A stretch of DNA of 64,000 nucleotides from Elusimicrobiota bacterium (lineage in GTDB: Bacteria > Elusimicrobiota > Elusimicrobia > FEN-1173). How positions within the stretch are numbered: position 1 is the stretch's first letter; the number at the start of each line of letters is the position of its first letter. The position numbers and the translations under genes were made by a program. Below the pieces are notes generated by a model. That model saw only the letters and a list, made by a program, of their open reading frames with translations, searched no databases and was not told where the DNA came from. This document shows positions 48,412 through 56,442 of this stretch, piece after piece. Location of the stretch: positions 744,001 through 808,000 of the forward strand of contig JADKIY010000002.1 of NCBI GenBank assembly GCA_016722575.1, in the 5' to 3' direction.

Positions 48412-49260
48412 GTGGCCCGAAAGATCAAACACCCGGAACACGTCAACCACGAGCGCTGGCTGGTGAGTTACGCCGACTTCATCACTCTCCTCTTCGCCTT
48501 TTTCACCGTCCTCTACGCCACGGCCCAAACCGACCAGGGAAAAGTGAACAAATTGGTGGGGGCGGTGGAAAAAGCCTTCACCGCGGGCATTTTTTCGGCG
48601 GGGAGCGACCAACTGATGTTCAACGACCAGGGCACCGCCCGGGGAAGCGGCCTGATGGACTTGGGCATGAACCTGCGGGAAATCGAGAGCCAATTGCGCC
48701 TTTCCATCGGGAAGGAAGGCGGCGGGGGGGCCCTCCGCCTGGAGCGTCACGCCGACGGATTGACGCTGATCCTCCAAGCCCGGCAATACTTTTCCCCCGG
48801 CTCCGCCACCCTCCGCTCCGAAGCGCTGGAACCCCTGCGGCGGGCCGCGCGCATCCTGCGATTGATCCGTCATCGGCTTCGGGTGGAGGGGCACACGGCG
48901 TCCACGGGCGGGTCGGATCGAACCCGGTTGAATTGGGAATTGTCCACGGCCCGGGGGCTGTCCGTTCTCCGCTGGCTGGAGGAGCAGGGCATTTCCCCCC
49001 AACGCCTTTCCGTGGCCGGTTACGCGGAATTTCGGCCCCTTCAGCCGAACACGACGGCCGCCGGACGGGCCCGCAATCGGCGGGTCGAAATCGTCATCCT
49101 GGACGAAAAACCCTCGTTCTGGAGTTCCTTAAAACCAACGACGGACGCGGCGACCCGCCCGGAGGAAGGGTGGCGTCCCTGGATCTCCGAACGTCGGGTC
49201 GTCGGGTCGGCGCCGGCGGTGGCGCCCCCTCCGGCGGAGGCCCCCCATGTCGGCCCGTGA
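48412..49260 (+). CDS. motB: Flagellar stator protein MotB
   Basis: 282 aa. One membrane helix with the ion-conducting Asp (WLVSYADFITLLFAFFTVLY), a plug-like segment, then the OmpA-like peptidoglycan-binding domain (LRVEGHTASTGG, NWELSTARGLSVLRWLEEQG, LSVAGYAEFRPLQPNTTAAG). A Pro/Ala-rich tail follows. The YADF helix resembles proton-driven stators, but ion choice cannot be fixed from sequence alone. GTG 48412 lies 1 base after motA. Confidence 0.93.
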   Translation: MARKIKHPEHVNHERWLVSYADFITLLFAFFTVLYATAQTDQGKVNKLVGAVEKAFTAGIFSAGSDQLMFNDQGTARGSGLMDLGMNLREIESQLRLSIGKEGGGGALRLERHADGLTLILQARQYFSPGSATLRSEALEPLRRAARILRLIRHRLRVEGHTASTGGSDRTRLNWELSTARGLSVLRWLEEQGISPQRLSVAGYAEFRPLQPNTTAAGRARNRRVEIVILDEKPSFWSSLKPTTDAATRPEEGWRPWISERRVVGSAPAVAPPPAEAPHVGP

Positions 49261-49810
49261 AACCCACGGTCTGGAAGTGACGGCCCACCTCCCGGGGGAA
49301 CTCCGGCGACTTTCGACCGTCGAGGCCGAGCGGGTTCGATCCCAAATTCTGGACGCCGCCGTTTGCCGGGCCCAGGCTTCCCCGATGGATTCCCCCCTGG
49401 AGGTTCCCGAGGGCCTGGAGTCTTTCGCCCACCGGCTCGCCCAATTGGAGGAACGGATCCGACGATTGGCCGAGCGTTTGGAAAAACCCAAAGACCGGCC
49501 CCTCCCGCCGTTGCCCCTGCGCCTTCGCCCCGACGGATTTTCCCCCTTGGGGGGGGAATTCAACCCGCCCCTGGGGGACGGGGATTGGGTGGAGGTCAAA
49601 TTGATCCTCCCGCCCGGCCACGAGGATCCGCTTTGGATTTTGGGTCAGGCGACCCGGGGCCCGGAGGGGTCCAGCGTGGCGTTTCGGTGCGTGGCCCAGG
49701 ATCAAGCCGACCTTTTGGTGCGGTACCTGCTTCACCGCCAGCGATTGGATCAAACCCAGCCCGCGTTCACCGAACCGGCCCGGACCGCCCCGGGGGGTTC
49801 AGTTCGATGA
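49247..49810 (+). CDS. PilZ-like protein coupled to motAB
   Basis: 187 aa. A helical N-terminal half (HRLAQLEERIRRLAERLEKP) leads to a beta-rich domain (LRLRPDGFSPLGGEFNPPLG, DGDWVEVKLILPPGHEDPLW, ILGQATRGPEGSSVAFRCVA) reminiscent of PilZ. The usual RxxxR and D/NxSxxG ligand motifs are only partly recognisable (DGFSPLGG). The ATG overlaps motB by 14 bases. A YcgR-type motor brake answering to cyclic-di-GMP from the GGDEF enzyme is a reasonable hypothesis. Confidence 0.6.
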   Translation: MSARETHGLEVTAHLPGELRRLSTVEAERVRSQILDAAVCRAQASPMDSPLEVPEGLESFAHRLAQLEERIRRLAERLEKPKDRPLPPLPLRLRPDGFSPLGGEFNPPLGDGDWVEVKLILPPGHEDPLWILGQATRGPEGSSVAFRCVAQDQADLLVRYLLHRQRLDQTQPAFTEPARTAPGGSVR

Positions 49811-49824
49811 TTTTCGGCCGATAC
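49798..49824 (+). promoter_or_regulatory. Possible sigma-28 promoter upstream of the porin
   Basis: TTCAGTTC, 11 bases, GCCGATAC: 5 of 8 and 7 of 8 matches with exact spacing. It overlaps the end of the PilZ-like gene and lies about 50 bases before the porin ATG. Weaker than the flagellin and flgM sites. Confidence 0.35.
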
Positions 49825-49874
49825 CATCAGAGACGCTTTGGCGTCGGATCCGATTGGTTTGGGGAGGAACGCGT

Positions 49875-51341
49875 ATGTTGAATCGTCGTGCCGCCGTCGC
49901 CGTTGTGTCCCTTTTGCTCGCCCCCGCGCTCCGGGGCGCCGTCTCCACGTCGACGTTCACCGTGTCGCCCTACGCCTCCTTCGAATATTTGGGCCAACAG
50001 GCCAAAAACGAAACCGATTTCGACAACGCCGAAAACGACGAACGGGGCAACACCGTCGACCGCATTCGCCTGGGATTGAACATCGGATTTTCCGACCAGC
50101 TTCGGGGCGGCGTCGAAGTCGTCCGGGCCCCCTTCATCGCGGGGACCGCCAACCAGGACGCCCAATTCGGGAACCCCCCGCGCTCCGTTAATTCGGAATT
50201 GAGCAATTTCTATTTGGAAAACGCTTTTCTCGAAATGGACAATATCCTGGGCTTTGATTCGGTGCGGGTCGGGCGGCAATACATCGGCCGGCCGGGGGAT
50301 TTCATCGCCTATTACGGCCCCCTGGAGGACAACCAGCTTTCGGTGCGTTCCCTGCAAGGGGTGTCGGTCCGGGAACAGATCGGCTTGGTGTGGGGCCAGT
50401 TCGCCTTCGGCACCCCCGTGGACGACGACGCCATCCCGCAGGCGGGCGCCGCCGGAGACGCGGCGACCAACAAAGACGACTTCGTCGACGGCGGCGACGT
50501 GAGCTTAACCTACGGGTTCTTGAACTCGGACGGGTTGTTCAAAAAGGGCTGGGGCAAATTCGAACTGGAAGCGGGCTTTTACCAGGCGGTGGACCAGAAC
50601 TCCGGGCTTTCCCGGGACTCCAACAAGCTCCAAATCTACGATTCCCGAGCGCGTTTTTACGTGCCCGTCGACGGGCGGGACGCGGTGTCCCTCTCCTTGG
50701 AATGGGCGGTCAACGGCGGCGCGGACCGGGGTCCGCTGTTCGACAATTTGGGAACCTTGATCAGCAGCGGCGTGGCCCGGGATTACAAGGGCCAGGCCTT
50801 TGTGGCCAAAGCGACCTACGATTGGCGGGGCATGATCCAGACCCACGCCCTTTACGCCTGCGCTTCCGGAGACGACGACCCGACGGACTTGAAAGTGTCG
50901 GCTTACCGGGATTTTGCCTCGGTGGGGTTTCCCGGGTCGGATTTTCGCCACGGCGAGATATTCCACGGAAGCGCCAATTTGGGATTCACGGCCGGGTTGG
51001 ACACCCACGCCGTGGGCGATTTGGGCACCCGCCTGTTGAACGTGGGTTTCGCTTTTTCGCCGGTGCTCTGGGGAAAGCAATTCGCCTTTAAAACGGATTT
51101 CTTTTCCGCCTGGACCCAGCACTCCATCAACGACGTCAGCAAGAATTTAATGAACGAGTTGGATTGGACTCTGCGTTACGACCATTCGGAACCGGTGTCC
51201 ATCGAGATCGGCTACGCGCGCCTCCACCCCTTGGAACAACTCCGCCTCATCCGGGGCGTGGCGGGGAACGACGACATCACCCAGAGCCACATCAAGCTCA
51301 ACATCCGCTTCGGGATTCCGCGGCAGGTCGAAATTTACTAA
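49875..51341 (+). CDS. Outer-membrane beta-barrel, porin-like
   Basis: 488 aa with a signal peptide (AAVAVVSLLLAPALRGAVS). Alternating polar/hydrophobic strands with many Gly, Tyr and Phe run throughout (VRVGRQYIGRPGDFIAYYGP, WGKFELEAGFYQAVDQNSGL), with a C-terminal Tyr (FGIPRQVEIY). This suits a large barrel of the alginate-export/porin type. ATG 49875 follows GGGGAGGAA. The substrate is unknown. It follows motAB and the PilZ-like gene but is probably a separate transcription unit. Confidence 0.8.
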   Translation: MLNRRAAVAVVSLLLAPALRGAVSTSTFTVSPYASFEYLGQQAKNETDFDNAENDERGNTVDRIRLGLNIGFSDQLRGGVEVVRAPFIAGTANQDAQFGNPPRSVNSELSNFYLENAFLEMDNILGFDSVRVGRQYIGRPGDFIAYYGPLEDNQLSVRSLQGVSVREQIGLVWGQFAFGTPVDDDAIPQAGAAGDAATNKDDFVDGGDVSLTYGFLNSDGLFKKGWGKFELEAGFYQAVDQNSGLSRDSNKLQIYDSRARFYVPVDGRDAVSLSLEWAVNGGADRGPLFDNLGTLISSGVARDYKGQAFVAKATYDWRGMIQTHALYACASGDDDPTDLKVSAYRDFASVGFPGSDFRHGEIFHGSANLGFTAGLDTHAVGDLGTRLLNVGFAFSPVLWGKQFAFKTDFFSAWTQHSINDVSKNLMNELDWTLRYDHSEPVSIEIGYARLHPLEQLRLIRGVAGNDDITQSHIKLNIRFGIPRQVEIY

Positions 51342-51402
51342 TCGGGCGGGCCGACGCGGAAGGCGGGCCGATCTCTTTATTCGATGTTGTTGCCGAAAAA
51401 AT

Positions 51403-51720
51403 CTAACCCGCGTGCCGGGCGAAGTAATACCAACCGGCCACCGCGGCCAACAGCAAAACCAAAAACACATCCAAAATATACCGGGTCACCCGCACTTCCG
51501 TCCGAAGCTTTTGAAGGCGCCGCTCGTGGGCTTGGAGAATCGTCAGGGCGTCGACGCGCCATTCCTGTAAATCTTCCACCTGGCGGGTCACCGCGCCAAG
51601 GGATCCGGCGGGGGTTTCCCGAACCAGAGGCGGGGGTTTGCGGTTCATCCACTTCTTAAACACGGTGCCCGCGCCGGCGCCCAATATGGGCGACACCACA
51701 ATCGACAACCATTCAATCAA
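51403..51720 (-). CDS. Small membrane protein with central coiled coil
   Basis: 105 aa. A hydrophobic N-terminal segment (WLSIVVSPILGAGAGTVFKK), a coiled coil (AVTRQVEDLQEWRVDALTIL, QAHERRLQKLRTEVRVTRYI), and a C-terminal membrane helix (LDVFLVLLLAAVAGWYYFA). The TTG start at 51720 follows GGGAGG; the frame is open further upstream but runs through repeats. I do not recognise a family. It is convergent with the porin. Confidence 0.6.
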   Translation of the reverse strand: MIEWLSIVVSPILGAGAGTVFKKWMNRKPPPLVRETPAGSLGAVTRQVEDLQEWRVDALTILQAHERRLQKLRTEVRVTRYILDVFLVLLLAAVAGWYYFARHAG

Positions 51721-51770
51721 AGGGAACCTCCCAAATTCCCCTCCAGTATGCGGTGTCTTTTCGCGGTTTG

Positions 51771-51799
51771 CCAGCCCCATCGCGGAGCAATGGGGCTGG
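51771..51799. other. Strong hairpin upstream of the small membrane protein gene
   Basis: Perfect 10-bp inverted repeat CCAGCCCCAT / ATGGGGCTGG with a 9-base loop. It lies in the 332-base gap 51721-52052 between divergent genes. There is no T-run on either side, so it is not an obvious terminator. Confidence 0.5.
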
Positions 51800-51838
51800 G
51801 GGATGACACACACACAACCACGGCCCCCCCCGCAGCGT

Positions 51839-51934
51839 ACAGCCCTGGGACCGGGGGGCTGCCGCACAGCGGCGGAAACCCCCCCCGGCCCCATTGCACA
51901 GCCCTGGGACTGGGGGCGGCCGCACAGCGGCTGA
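51839..51934. repeat. Two tandem imperfect repeats with internal palindromes
   Basis: Two copies (51839-51876 and 51898-51934) share ACAGCCCTGGGAC, a G-run, and the palindrome GCCGCACAGCGGC; the repeat period is about 59 bases. Each copy can fold. Nothing else is recognised in the 51721-52052 gap apart from the hairpin at 51771. Confidence 0.5.
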
Positions 51935-52052
51935 ATTCCCCCCTGCCCCTTGAATTTCCGACGATGGGGGGGTAGGCTTAAGGCGGAGAAAGACTCGACA
52001 CCGCGCGCGGCTTCCCGATGGGGGATCAGCACCCCGATCGGGGGATCGTGCC

Positions 52053-52667
52053 ATGAAAAACGCCAACCGATGGACCGTCGTTCGAGCCCGTGGGCCGCTC
52101 GGAGCCCTGGGCGCCGGACTTCCCTTGTTGCTTTTAACTGGGACTCTTTCGGCCGAACCAACCCCGACCGACGCCCCTCCCCCCGTTCCCACGGACGAAA
52201 CCGCAACGCCGTCGCCCGACGCCGTCCGCGTCGAGCGCCCTCAACTGTTGCCCGGGGCCTTTTCGCCGCTGGAAAAATCCGCCGACGTCATGGTCACGGC
52301 TCTCTTTCGCCTGATGCCGGGGCGGCGACATCTCCCGTCCCACCTTCAAAAACGGGAGCACGACGATTATCCGGCGGTTTTCCGCTGGATGCCGCGCTCC
52401 TGGACTTCTTTCGGTTGGGGTCGGCCGCAACTGCTGGTCGGCAATCAAAACACCTGGTATGAAGGAGCGCCGAAACCCGTCGGTGAAAAGGGCACGTTCC
52501 AAATCTCCCGCTATCCCGATTTGCCGCCGCCGCTCTGCTGGCTTCCCCTCTATTTTGCGGTGACGACGCCCAACGGGATTCACCTGCGCTTGGGGGCCCG
52601 CTGGGACGACGTGGACGCGTACGTGCAATTTCCCTCCATTGCCTGGAAATTGGACGTGAAGGAATGA
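52053..52667 (+). CDS. Exported protein of unknown function
   Basis: 204 aa with a long N-terminal export signal (LGALGAGLPLLLLTGTLSAE), a Pro/Thr linker (~36-60), then a ~140-residue domain rich in Trp and aromatic residues (MPRSWTSFGWGRPQLLVGNQ, PPPLCWLPLYFAVTTPNGIH). It is possibly a beta-rich outer-membrane or periplasmic domain; no family is recognised. No good ribosome site precedes ATG 52053. It is convergent with hppA, whose stop is 15 bases away. Confidence 0.6.
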   Translation: MKNANRWTVVRARGPLGALGAGLPLLLLTGTLSAEPTPTDAPPPVPTDETATPSPDAVRVERPQLLPGAFSPLEKSADVMVTALFRLMPGRRHLPSHLQKREHDDYPAVFRWMPRSWTSFGWGRPQLLVGNQNTWYEGAPKPVGEKGTFQISRYPDLPPPLCWLPLYFAVTTPNGIHLRLGARWDDVDAYVQFPSIAWKLDVKE

Positions 52668-52682
52668 ACCCGGACGATGGGG

Positions 52683-54785
52683 TTAAACGAAGAGCGGGGC
52701 GAAGACGAGGGTGATGGTGGAGAGGAGTTTGATCAGCACGTGAAGGCTGGGACCGGCGGTGTCCTTGAGCGGATCTCCGACGGTGTCCCCCACGACGGCG
52801 GCCTGGTGGGCCAGGGAGCCCTTGCCGCCGTAAATTTCGTTGGTTTCGACAAATTTTTTCGCGTTGTCCCAGGCCCCGCCGCTGTTGTTCATGAAAAGCG
52901 CCATCAAAATACCCGTGATGGTCCCCACCATAAGGAAGCCGGCCACCGTCTCCGCCCCCACGCCGAACCGCTTAAAAATCAACCCCACCGCCACCGGCAT
53001 GCCGACCACGAGGACTCCGGGCCACACCATCTGTTTTAAGGCGCCCGAAGTCACGATGTCCACGCAGCGGGCGTAGTCCGGGTCCTGGGTGCCCTGAAGG
53101 ATGCCGGGGCGTTCGGAAAATTGGGAGCGCACTTCGTTGATCACGTAGGTCGCCGCTTTTCCCACGGCCCGGATGGCCAGAGCGCTAAAGAGCAGCACCA
53201 GCATCGCGCCCAACAGGGCCCCGACGAAAACTTCGACTTTGGCGATGTCCACCGTTTGGAAGGGTTTACCGATCAAATGGGAGATTTCGTCCAAATACGC
53301 CGAAAAAAGGAGAAAGGCGGCCAGGGCGGCCGACCCGACGGCGTAGCCTTTGGTCAAGGCCTTGGTGGTGTTGCCGACCGCGTCCAACCGGTCCGTCCGG
53401 CGCCGGATGGAGTCGGGCTGGTGGCTCATTTCCACGATGCCCCCGGCGTTGTCGGTGATGGGGCCAAAGGTATCCATGGCCAACACGTAGCCGCAGGTCG
53501 AGAGCATCCCCATGGTGGCGATGGCGGTGCCGTAAAGGCCCGCGGCGGTGGGCGTGGCCGCGGTCCCCGCCAGGGCGTGTACGCCGCAATGGTAGGCGCC
53601 CACCAGGGCCGCCGCAATGGTCAAGACGGGAAAAGCCGTGCTTTCCAGCCCGATGCCGAGCCCGGAAATGATCAGGGTCGCGTGCCCGGTCAGGGACGAC
53701 CGGGCGATTTCCTTAACGGGTCGGTACCGGGATTCGGTGTAGTACTGCGTGATCCAGACGAAAAGGTAGGACGCCGCGATGCCGATCAAGCCGGCCACGA
53801 AAAGCCAGGGGTTGTTCTTCAGCAGGATTCGCACCGTCAAGTAAAACCCCCCCACGGCCAGGAGGCTCGTCACCATATAGCCCCGGTTTAGGGCTTTCAT
53901 GGGGTCTTCGGTTTCGCTTTTAAGCCGCACGGCGAACACCCCGCCGATGGCCGCCAATAGCCCCATGGCCCGGGCCACCAGGGGAAAGAGAATTCCGTAG
54001 ACGCCGAACACGGGATACAAGGAGGCCCCGAGTATCATGGCGCCGATGTTTTCGGCGGCGGTGGATTCAAAGAGGTCGGCGCCGCGGCCCGCGCAATCGC
54101 CCACGTTGTCGCCCACCAAATCGGCGATGACGGCGGGGTTCCGGGGGTCGTCCTCGGGAATGCCGACTTCGATTTTACCGACGAGATCGGCCCCCACGTC
54201 CGCCGCCTTGGTGAAGATCCCCCCGCCCAGCTGGGCGAAGAGCGCCACAAAGCTGGCGCCGAAACCAAACCCCACGATTTTCAGAGGAACGGTCTGGGGG
54301 TCCGTCAACCCCCCCATGAACCAGAAAAGCCCCCCCACCCCGATCAGACTTAAAGTCACCACGGCCAACCCGCTCACCGCCCCGCCTCGAAGAGCCAACA
54401 CCAACGCTTCCGAAAGACTTCGGCGCGCGGCGGAAGCCACCCGGATGTTCGTGCGAATGGACACCTGCATGCCGATCAAACCGGCCAGGAGGGAGGTGCA
54501 GGAACCGAACAAGAAGGAAAAAGCCGCGTCCAATCCTTCGGAGGCGTCCCGACGAATCAGGGCGTAGAGGGAAAAGATGCCGCCCGCCACAATGAGGAAA
54601 AGGAGGGTGATGGTTTTGTTTTGACGGTGGAGGAAGGCTTCGGCGCCGGTGCGGATGGCGTCGGCGATGCGGCGCATTTCGGGAGTGCCCGTGTCCCGGG
54701 CCAACACGTATCGGGTGAGGTAAGCGGCCACAACCAAGGACAACGCGCACACGCCAAAGACGAAGGTCATCATGGTGTGGCGCAT
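52683..54785 (-). CDS. hppA: Membrane pyrophosphatase, potassium-independent proton pump type
   Basis: Integral membrane pyrophosphatase that pumps protons using pyrophosphate, 700 aa with about 15-16 helices. Catalytic motif DVGADLVGKIEVGIPEDDPR, followed by NPAVIADLVGDNVGDCAGRG. The GNTTKALTKGYA segment has Lys where potassium-dependent enzymes have Ala, which indicates the potassium-independent class. There is no Shine-Dalgarno sequence. A TAAAAT box at 54789-54784 would place the transcript start between the first ATG (54785) and the pair of ATGs at 54773 and 54770, so translation may begin at one of those with almost no leader. Orphan relative to the flagellar genes. Confidence 0.93.
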   Translation of the reverse strand: MRHTMMTFVFGVCALSLVVAAYLTRYVLARDTGTPEMRRIADAIRTGAEAFLHRQNKTITLLFLIVAGGIFSLYALIRRDASEGLDAAFSFLFGSCTSLLAGLIGMQVSIRTNIRVASAARRSLSEALVLALRGGAVSGLAVVTLSLIGVGGLFWFMGGLTDPQTVPLKIVGFGFGASFVALFAQLGGGIFTKAADVGADLVGKIEVGIPEDDPRNPAVIADLVGDNVGDCAGRGADLFESTAAENIGAMILGASLYPVFGVYGILFPLVARAMGLLAAIGGVFAVRLKSETEDPMKALNRGYMVTSLLAVGGFYLTVRILLKNNPWLFVAGLIGIAASYLFVWITQYYTESRYRPVKEIARSSLTGHATLIISGLGIGLESTAFPVLTIAAALVGAYHCGVHALAGTAATPTAAGLYGTAIATMGMLSTCGYVLAMDTFGPITDNAGGIVEMSHQPDSIRRRTDRLDAVGNTTKALTKGYAVGSAALAAFLLFSAYLDEISHLIGKPFQTVDIAKVEVFVGALLGAMLVLLFSALAIRAVGKAATYVINEVRSQFSERPGILQGTQDPDYARCVDIVTSGALKQMVWPGVLVVGMPVAVGLIFKRFGVGAETVAGFLMVGTITGILMALFMNNSGGAWDNAKKFVETNEIYGGKGSLAHQAAVVGDTVGDPLKDTAGPSLHVLIKLLSTITLVFAPLFV

Positions 54786-54919
54786 TTTAGCATTTCACGC
54801 GTCGGCGTCCGCAAGCCTCGCCGCGCGGGGCCTTCTCGGCCGTCCAACCGGCCCGCGGCGGCGATGGGGGTGGACACGGGTTGGGCCGGCCGGTCGGACG
54901 GGCCGAAATCCCGCTCGGC

Positions 54920-55004
54920 CCTCGGGCACAGCCCGAGGACGGCGCCGACAGGTGCCGTCCCAGTTCGTCGGATGGGACGGCGCTCCCGCCCGATGATTGG
55001 CGGG
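54920..55004. other. Three consecutive stem-loops between hppA and the M23 gene
   Basis: Perfect stems at 54920-54927/54931-54938 (8 bp), 54954-54962/54973-54981 (9 bp) and 54985-54990/54999-55004 (6 bp), packed within 85 bases. No coding sequence is evident in 54786-55109. A structured RNA, a leader of hppA, or decaying sequence are all possible; no known riboswitch class is recognised. Confidence 0.4.
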
Positions 55005-55074
55005 ACCCCCCGCGCCGCCGTTTCCGGAGACTCCAACGACCGCGCTCGCCCCAGAGGGTCGACCCCCCGCGCCG

Positions 55075-55103
55075 TTGACAGTCACCGACGAGGGCCCTAT
55101 AAT
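55075..55103 (+). promoter_or_regulatory. Perfect sigma-70 promoter giving a leaderless peptidase mRNA
   Basis: TTGACA (55075-55080), 17 bases, TATAAT (55098-55103): an exact consensus in both boxes and spacing. The expected transcription start is at about 55110, which is the first base of the GTG start codon. Confidence 0.9.
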
Positions 55104-55109
55104 GTCGCG

Positions 55110-56375
55110 GTGCGGGAAAAATTAAATCAGTTGTTGGCCTCGCCGGGCGGACAGGAAGCCCTACGCCTGGCGGCCTGGGTGTTGGGTCTTTCGGCCGGGG
55201 GCGTCCTCCTTCTCTGGACCTTGTCCACCCGGGGCCGCTTGACCGTGCCGATTCCCTTGGTCACGGAAGCCCCCCGTCTTTTCCCCTCGTCGGCCCCCGA
55301 GCGCGTGACCGAAGGCCGGTTCACCCGCGGCACCATGCTCTACACCGTCTTGAACGCCGCCTCGCTCCCCCCTCAAAAAGCCCAGGCCGTGGCCAGCGCC
55401 CTGACCGGCGTGCTGGATCCCCGGACCCTCAACGAGTCCGACCGCTACGAATTGATCCATTCCACCGCCGGGGATTTCGCCCGGCTTTCCATCGTCCGCA
55501 AATTGGAGCGGTTCGTGGTCGAATCGGCGCCCCAGGGCCTGGTGGCGCGCAAGGAACCCCTGCCCCTGGCCGCCCGGGAAAAATCCGCGGCCGGAACCCT
55601 GAACGATTCGCTTTGGGCCAGCATGACCGCGGGCGGGTTGGAGCCGGCGGTGATATTGGCTTTTTCGGATATTTTCGCCTGGAACATTGACTTTCTGACG
55701 GAACCCCGCCAGGGCGACCGCTACGCCCTGGCCTGGAAAGAAGAGCGCACCCCCGACGGGCACCTGACGAACGTGACGATCACGGCGGCGATTTACGACG
55801 GAGAGGAAACGGGCCGGCACACGGCCACCTTCTTCGCGGGGGACTACTACGAAGAAGACGGGGCGTCCCTGCGGAAGGCGTTTCTGCACGCGCCGCTCAA
55901 TTTCCGGCGTATTTCCTCGGGCTTCACCAACCGGCGATTTCACCCCATCTTGCGGAAATGGCGCGCCCACCACGGCACGGACTACGCCGCCGCGATCGGG
56001 ACGCCCGTGGTCAGCATCGGCGACGGCGTCGTGATTTCCCGGGGATGGAACAACGCCCTGGGAAACCTGATTAGAATCCGCCACAACGGGATGTATACGA
56101 CTTACTACGGACATCTGTCCCGCTACGCCCCGGGACTGGCGGTGGGCAACCACGTCAAGCAGGGGCAGTTCATCGGCCGCGTGGGTTCCACGGGCTACTC
56201 CACGGGGCCGCACCTGCACTTTCAAATCATGAAAAACGGCTCCCTCGTCAACTTCCTCACCCTCAAGATGCCTTCCATCGGCCGACTGGCCCCGGGGCGC
56301 ATGAAGGCCTTCCTCGAGCGCCGCAACAAAGTTCTTCCCCCCTTGGAAGAACTTCGCCCCGCCCCCGCGGCCTGA
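55110..56375 (+). CDS. M23 family metallopeptidase (peptidoglycan hydrolase)
   Basis: 421 aa. An N-terminal membrane anchor (LRLAAWVLGLSAGGVLLLW) is followed by a middle domain with LysM/OapA-like features (TRGTMLYTVLNAASLPPQKA) and a C-terminal M23/LytM domain. Zinc ligands: His and Asp in HHGTDYAA (~288-292) and the HLH motif (~367-369, GPHLHFQ). Probably cleaves cross-links between peptide stems in the wall. The GTG at 55110 has no ribosome site but sits at the predicted transcription start, so it is likely leaderless. Apparently monocistronic. Confidence 0.9.
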   Translation: MREKLNQLLASPGGQEALRLAAWVLGLSAGGVLLLWTLSTRGRLTVPIPLVTEAPRLFPSSAPERVTEGRFTRGTMLYTVLNAASLPPQKAQAVASALTGVLDPRTLNESDRYELIHSTAGDFARLSIVRKLERFVVESAPQGLVARKEPLPLAAREKSAAGTLNDSLWASMTAGGLEPAVILAFSDIFAWNIDFLTEPRQGDRYALAWKEERTPDGHLTNVTITAAIYDGEETGRHTATFFAGDYYEEDGASLRKAFLHAPLNFRRISSGFTNRRFHPILRKWRAHHGTDYAAAIGTPVVSIGDGVVISRGWNNALGNLIRIRHNGMYTTYYGHLSRYAPGLAVGNHVKQGQFIGRVGSTGYSTGPHLHFQIMKNGSLVNFLTLKMPSIGRLAPGRMKAFLERRNKVLPPLEELRPAPAA

Positions 56376-56385
56376 CCCCCGCCCT

Positions 56386-56422
56386 AAAAAAATCCCCCGG
56401 AGCCGCGTCGCGGCTCCGGGGG
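56386..56422 (-). terminator. Rho-independent terminator of the flavin reductase gene
   Basis: Perfect 13-bp stem (56394-56406 / 56410-56422) with a GTC loop, followed on the minus strand by a run of seven T (56392-56386). It lies between two convergent genes and may also stop plus-strand transcripts, though no T-run follows on that strand. Confidence 0.9.
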
Positions 56423-56442
56423 ACGAAAACCCGTTATCGGGA

